A DNA stretch of 64,000 bases, taken from Neptunicoccus cionae (GTDB lineage: Bacteria; Pseudomonadota; Alphaproteobacteria; Rhodobacterales; Rhodobacteraceae). Below are positions 61,465 through 64,000 of this stretch, in pieces. Positions within the stretch are counted from its first letter, which is position 1; every line of letters starts with the position of its first letter. The notes under the pieces were generated by a model, which did not search any database, had not been told where the DNA came from, and saw nothing but the letters and a program-made list of their open reading frames with translations. The DNA lies in the NCBI RefSeq assembly GCF_002860325.1, contig NZ_PKOJ01000001.1:620001-684000 (forward strand), read 5' to 3'. The translations under genes were made by a program, and so were the position numbers.

Positions 61465-62322
61465 ATGCATGCTGGGAAAATTGCGGCAGGGCTCCATCTG
61501 GTAGCAACACCGATTGGCGCGGCGCGGGATATAACGCTGCGGGCGCTCGATATTCTGGCAAATGCGGATGTACTGGCGGCGGAAGATACGCGCAATACCC
61601 GCCGGCTTCTGGATATCCATGGCGTCAAGCTCGGGGACCGGCGGCTGCTGGCCTATCACGATCATAACGGCGCGCAAATGCGCCCCCAGTTGCTCAAAGC
61701 GCTGAAGGACGGGGCGTCTGTCGCATATGTGTCGGATGCCGGAACACCGATGGTGGCTGATCCCGGATTCGATCTTGCCCGTGCGGTGATCGCACAGGAC
61801 CTGCCGGTCTATGCCGCGCCCGGTGCCTCGGCCCTTCTGGCGGCACTTTGCGTTGCAGGACAACCGACGGACCGGTTCTTTTTTGCCGGTTTCGCCCCCA
61901 ATAAAACTTCGGCACGCAAGAAATTTTTTACGGAGTTTTCGCAAATCAGCGCCACGCTGGTGTTTTACGAATCGCCGAAACGCGCTGCCGCAAGCCTGCG
62001 GGATATGTGTTCGGTTTTCGGCAATGACCGTCCGGCGGCGTTTTGCCGGGAACTGACCAAAAAATTTGAAGAAACCTGCCGTGGCACGCTGGGGGAACTG
62101 GCGGAAGAGGTCTCAAGCCGCGAGTCGGTTAAGGGAGAGGTCGTTATCGTCTTGGGCCCACCACTGGAAAAGGAAGTGGTTCAGGATGATGTCGATACCG
62201 CAATAAAAGCTGCGTTGACACATTTGCGCGTCAAGGACGCTGCCAGCGAAGTGGCTGAAACTTTCGGTTTGCCCCGAAAGGAAATTTACCAAAGAGCTTT
62301 GGAACTGAAGGAAGATTCATAA
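61465..62322 (+). CDS. rsmI: 16S rRNA (cytidine1402-2'-O)-methyltransferase RsmI
   Basis: A 285-residue SAM-dependent methylase of the tetrapyrrole-methylase-like fold that methylates the ribose of C1402 in 16S rRNA. GLHLVATPIGAARDITLRAL, LAAEDTRNTRRLLD, YVSDAGTPMVADPGFDLARA and PGASALLAALCVAG are family marks. The ATG at 61465 gives the usual beginning. It is divergent from the LpoA-like gene; yraN follows after 52 bases, the order seen in many proteobacteria. Confidence 0.95.
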   Translation: MHAGKIAAGLHLVATPIGAARDITLRALDILANADVLAAEDTRNTRRLLDIHGVKLGDRRLLAYHDHNGAQMRPQLLKALKDGASVAYVSDAGTPMVADPGFDLARAVIAQDLPVYAAPGASALLAALCVAGQPTDRFFFAGFAPNKTSARKKFFTEFSQISATLVFYESPKRAAASLRDMCSVFGNDRPAAFCRELTKKFEETCRGTLGELAEEVSSRESVKGEVVIVLGPPLEKEVVQDDVDTAIKAALTHLRVKDAASEVAETFGLPRKEIYQRALELKEDS

Positions 62323-62348
62323 CCTTTTAACGTCTTACGAATAAAACA

Positions 62349-62372
62349 GGCCCTGTAACAGTTACGGGGGCC
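62349..62372 (+). promoter_or_regulatory. Hairpin over the yraN ribosome-binding region
   Basis: GGCCCTGTAAC (62349-62359) can pair with GTTACGGGGGCC (62361-62372) with one bulge. The GGGGG that would serve as ribosome site, four to nine bases from the ATG, lies in the 3' arm. Confidence 0.4.
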
Positions 62373-62374
62373 AC

Positions 62375-62743
62375 ATGGATCGCGAAGCAAACGGCAGATT
62401 ATCCTTTTTGAAAGGGCAGGCGGCAGAAGGTCAAGTCGCGCAAGCCTACGAACGCAACGGCTTTGAAATTGTAGACCGCCGCTGGAAATCAAAAGAAGGC
62501 GAAATCGATCTGGTCGCACGCCATAAAGAAAAGCTGTATTTCATCGAAGTGAAAGCAAGTGAAACTTTCGATACAGCCGTTCACAGGATAACCGCGCGCC
62601 AGCAAAAACGCATTCGCAATTGTGCCTTGCACTATCTGGCGGAAAAAGCCGGACACCTTGATGTGGACTGCCGCTTTGATGCGGCATTGGTGGACAGCGC
62701 AGGCCGGATTAAAGTTTTGCCTGGTGCCCTTCTGGCTGCCTGA
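62375..62743 (+). CDS. yraN: YraN family endonuclease-like protein (UPF0102)
   Basis: A 122-residue protein with a Holliday-junction-resolvase-like endonuclease fold. GQAAEGQVAQAYERNGFEIVDRRWKSKEGEIDLVARHKEKLYFIEVKA shows the E...GEIDL...EVK nuclease motif, so the catalytic residues are intact. The biological role of YraN is not settled. It is between rsmI and gshB, as in related genomes. The hairpin over its ribosome site may control translation. Confidence 0.9.
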   Translation: MDREANGRLSFLKGQAAEGQVAQAYERNGFEIVDRRWKSKEGEIDLVARHKEKLYFIEVKASETFDTAVHRITARQQKRIRNCALHYLAEKAGHLDVDCRFDAALVDSAGRIKVLPGALLAA

Positions 62744-62803
62744 AATTTAATCCGTCAGGATCTTTTGCACCGCAGCCTTTTCAATTCTTCTTTTCAATAG
62801 ATG

Positions 62804-62828
62804 GGCGCGGGTTATTGAAACCCGTGCC
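62804..62828 (+). repeat. Hairpin in the 151-bp yraN-gshB gap
   Basis: GGCGCGGGTT (62804-62813) pairs with AACCCGTGCC (62819-62828) around a five-base loop, with one G-T pair. No T-run follows, so it is not an ordinary terminator. The rest of the gap (62744-62894) holds no gene. Confidence 0.55.
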
Positions 62829-62894
62829 GCACTGCGTCATGTATTTATGAACGCAATTTGTGCAGCGGTGCTGCTCTCTGGAAAGAACAAAATT

Positions 62895-63839
62895 ATGAGT
62901 TTGAAGGTCGCCTTCCAAATGGACCCCATCGGGGACGTCGATATTAATGCAGACAGCAGCTTCCGGATCGCCGAAGAGGCACAAGCCCGCGGGCACGAGC
63001 TGTTTTTCTATACTCCGGACAAGCTGGCTTTTGACGAAGGACGTGTAACAGCACGGGGGCACCGGATGGAGCTGCGCCGCGAAGTGGGCAATCACGTGAC
63101 GCTGCAACCCGAAGAAACCGTCGATCTTGCCGATTGGGATGTGGTCTGGCTGCGACAGGACCCGCCGTTTGATATGGGGTATATTACCACCACTCATATT
63201 CTGGATATGCTGCATCCCGAAACACTGGTGGTGAATGATCCGCGCTGGGTTCGCAATTATCCGGAAAAGCTGCTGGTTCTGCAATTCCCCGAGCTTACAC
63301 CGCCGACAACGATTGCCCGCGATCTGAATACTTTGAAAGCATTCAAGGAACGGCACGGTGACATTATCCTCAAGCCGCTTTACGGCAATGGTGGGGCCGG
63401 AGTTTTCCGCCTTGAGCCCGGCGATCGCAATCTGAATTCGCTCCATGAACTGTTCACGACCATTAACCAGGAGCCACTGATCGCCCAAAAGTTCCTGCCC
63501 GACGTCGCTGCGGGTGACAAGCGCGTCATCCTTGTGAACGGTGAACCTGTAGGGGCGATCAACCGCGTTCCGGCCAAAGGAGAGACCCGTTCGAACATGC
63601 ATGTGGGCGGGCGCCCCGAAAAAATCGGTCTGAGCCCGCGCGACAGGGAAATTTGCGCCGCCATCGGCCCCCTGTTACGGGAAAAAGGCCAGATTTTCGT
63701 GGGCATTGACGTGATCGGTGGTAATCTGACCGAAATCAACCTGACGTCGCCCACCGGAATCCAAGAGCTGGAACGCTTTGATAATATCAATGTTGCGGAA
63801 ATGATCTGGGAAGCGATCGAGGAGAAAACCCGAAAATGA
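62895..63839 (+). CDS. gshB: Glutathione synthetase
   Basis: A 314-residue ATP-grasp enzyme that joins gamma-glutamylcysteine and glycine. The start at 62895 gives [23 protein letters not shown], the family N-terminus, with GGAAAG upstream. LPFDMGYIT-type sequence ([13 protein letters not shown]), the ATP-grasp loop [15 protein letters not shown] (about 155-169), [16 protein letters not shown] and the C-terminal [13 protein letters not shown] (substrate loop) are present. It overlaps the next gene by four bases (ATGA). Confidence 0.96.
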   Translation: MSLKVAFQMDPIGDVDINADSSFRIAEEAQARGHELFFYTPDKLAFDEGRVTARGHRMELRREVGNHVTLQPEETVDLADWDVVWLRQDPPFDMGYITTTHILDMLHPETLVVNDPRWVRNYPEKLLVLQFPELTPPTTIARDLNTLKAFKERHGDIILKPLYGNGGAGVFRLEPGDRNLNSLHELFTTINQEPLIAQKFLPDVAAGDKRVILVNGEPVGAINRVPAKGETRSNMHVGGRPEKIGLSPRDREICAAIGPLLREKGQIFVGIDVIGGNLTEINLTSPTGIQELERFDNINVAEMIWEAIEEKTRK

Positions 63840-64000
63840 CCTCTCTGCGCCTGCGTCTTTACAGTTTCTTTACAAGACTGGTGATAAAGCCTTGGGTGCA
63901 GCGTGTTACCAACCCGGTAGAGGCACGCGAGGCATTTGAAAAACATGCCCGCCGCATGCATCTCCACCCTGCTGGTGCGGATTACCGTAACGGTAAGATT
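63836..64000 (+). CDS. Start of a probable alpha/beta-hydrolase gene (3' cut by window edge)
   Basis: Fifty-five codons are visible from the ATG that overlaps the gshB stop. The beginning ([20 protein letters not shown]) and [21 protein letters not shown] resemble the N-terminal cap of Aes-like alpha/beta hydrolases (HSL family), but no HGGG or GxSxG motif falls inside the window. So the family is a guess from the N-terminal pattern; the gene itself is supported by its coupling to gshB. Confidence 0.5.
   Translation, partial: MTSLRLRLYSFFTRLVIKPWVQRVTNPVEAREAFEKHARRMHLHPAGADYRNGKI

Noticed and set aside
1-64000. tRNA, rRNA, insertion sequence, integrase, toxin-antitoxin or defence genes
   Set aside because: None was recognised in any of the coding regions or the gaps between them; gaps are all shorter than 300 bp.

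Overview
The window is a continuous stretch of chromosome from an alphaproteobacterium, most likely a member of the Rhodobacteraceae (roseobacter-type). The evidence is the protein content: a TIGR02302/DUF4175 membrane protein, DUF1636 beside cobalamin genes, phaAB, a CJ-type acidic zinc-ribbon protein next to ftsEX, a CtrA-type TTAA-N7-TTAAC box, and generally GC-rich codon use with many GTG starts. Gene density is high. I see no rRNA, tRNA, CRISPR array, insertion sequence, integrase or phage gene, and no obvious pseudogene. Both ends cut genes: the 3' part of pheS at the left and the start of an alpha/beta-hydrolase-like gene at the right.

Layout. 0-6.3 kb: pheS and pheT, separated by an opposite-strand ArsR regulator/SRPBCC pair, then mscL, alanine dehydrogenase and its divergent Lrp-type regulator. 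6.2-10.6 kb: azlCD (branched-chain amino acid export) and a molybdenum-cofactor run fdhD-mobA-mobB-moeA. 10.6-19.1 kb: a membrane protein, greA, ETF-ubiquinone oxidoreductase, a TPR protein with ispE, a polyprenyl diphosphate synthase, DUF2007, an RNA/protein methyltransferase and DUF465. 19.2-24.8 kb: phaAB for polyhydroxybutyrate, an EAL protein divergent from tag, and a soluble PAS histidine kinase with a single-domain receiver. 24.8-31.3 kb: a TlpA thioredoxin, argH, a tiny LptM-like lipoprotein, DUF2834, lysA and TIGR02302. 31.3-36.8 kb: the acidic zinc-ribbon protein, ftsE-ftsX-plsC and gap.

36.9-49.6 kb is dominated by cobalamin synthesis: a minus-strand group (DUF1636, cobC, cobD) and a plus-strand operon (DUF6732-like, cbiX, cobH, cobL, cobI, a cbiG-cobJ fusion, cobM). 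Between them lie a degenerate receiver under a CtrA box, a trypsin-like protease, a glutathionyl-hydroquinone reductase and a Tat-exported metallo-beta-lactamase-fold protein. The combination of CbiX (early cobalt insertion, with a histidine/cysteine-rich tail) and a full CbiG domain points to the early-cobalt ('anaerobic') corrin route.

49.6-64 kb: a DEAD-box helicase with a structured leader, a GDYXXLXY/DUF2157 pair, trpS, a rhomboid-fold protein without the catalytic residues, murJ-glnD, an LppC/LpoA-type lipoprotein, and the rsmI-yraN-gshB group.

Most of the window is ordinary core chromosome. I did not find a clear new multi-gene system. The items most worth a second look are the ArsR operator repeats, the LptM-like micro-lipoprotein, the metal-binding CbiX tail with an unexplained structured leader in front of the cob operon, the CtrA box with a pseudo-receiver, the catalytically dead rhomboid, the 30-bp perfect palindrome near gap, and the terminator that abuts the DUF2157 start codon.
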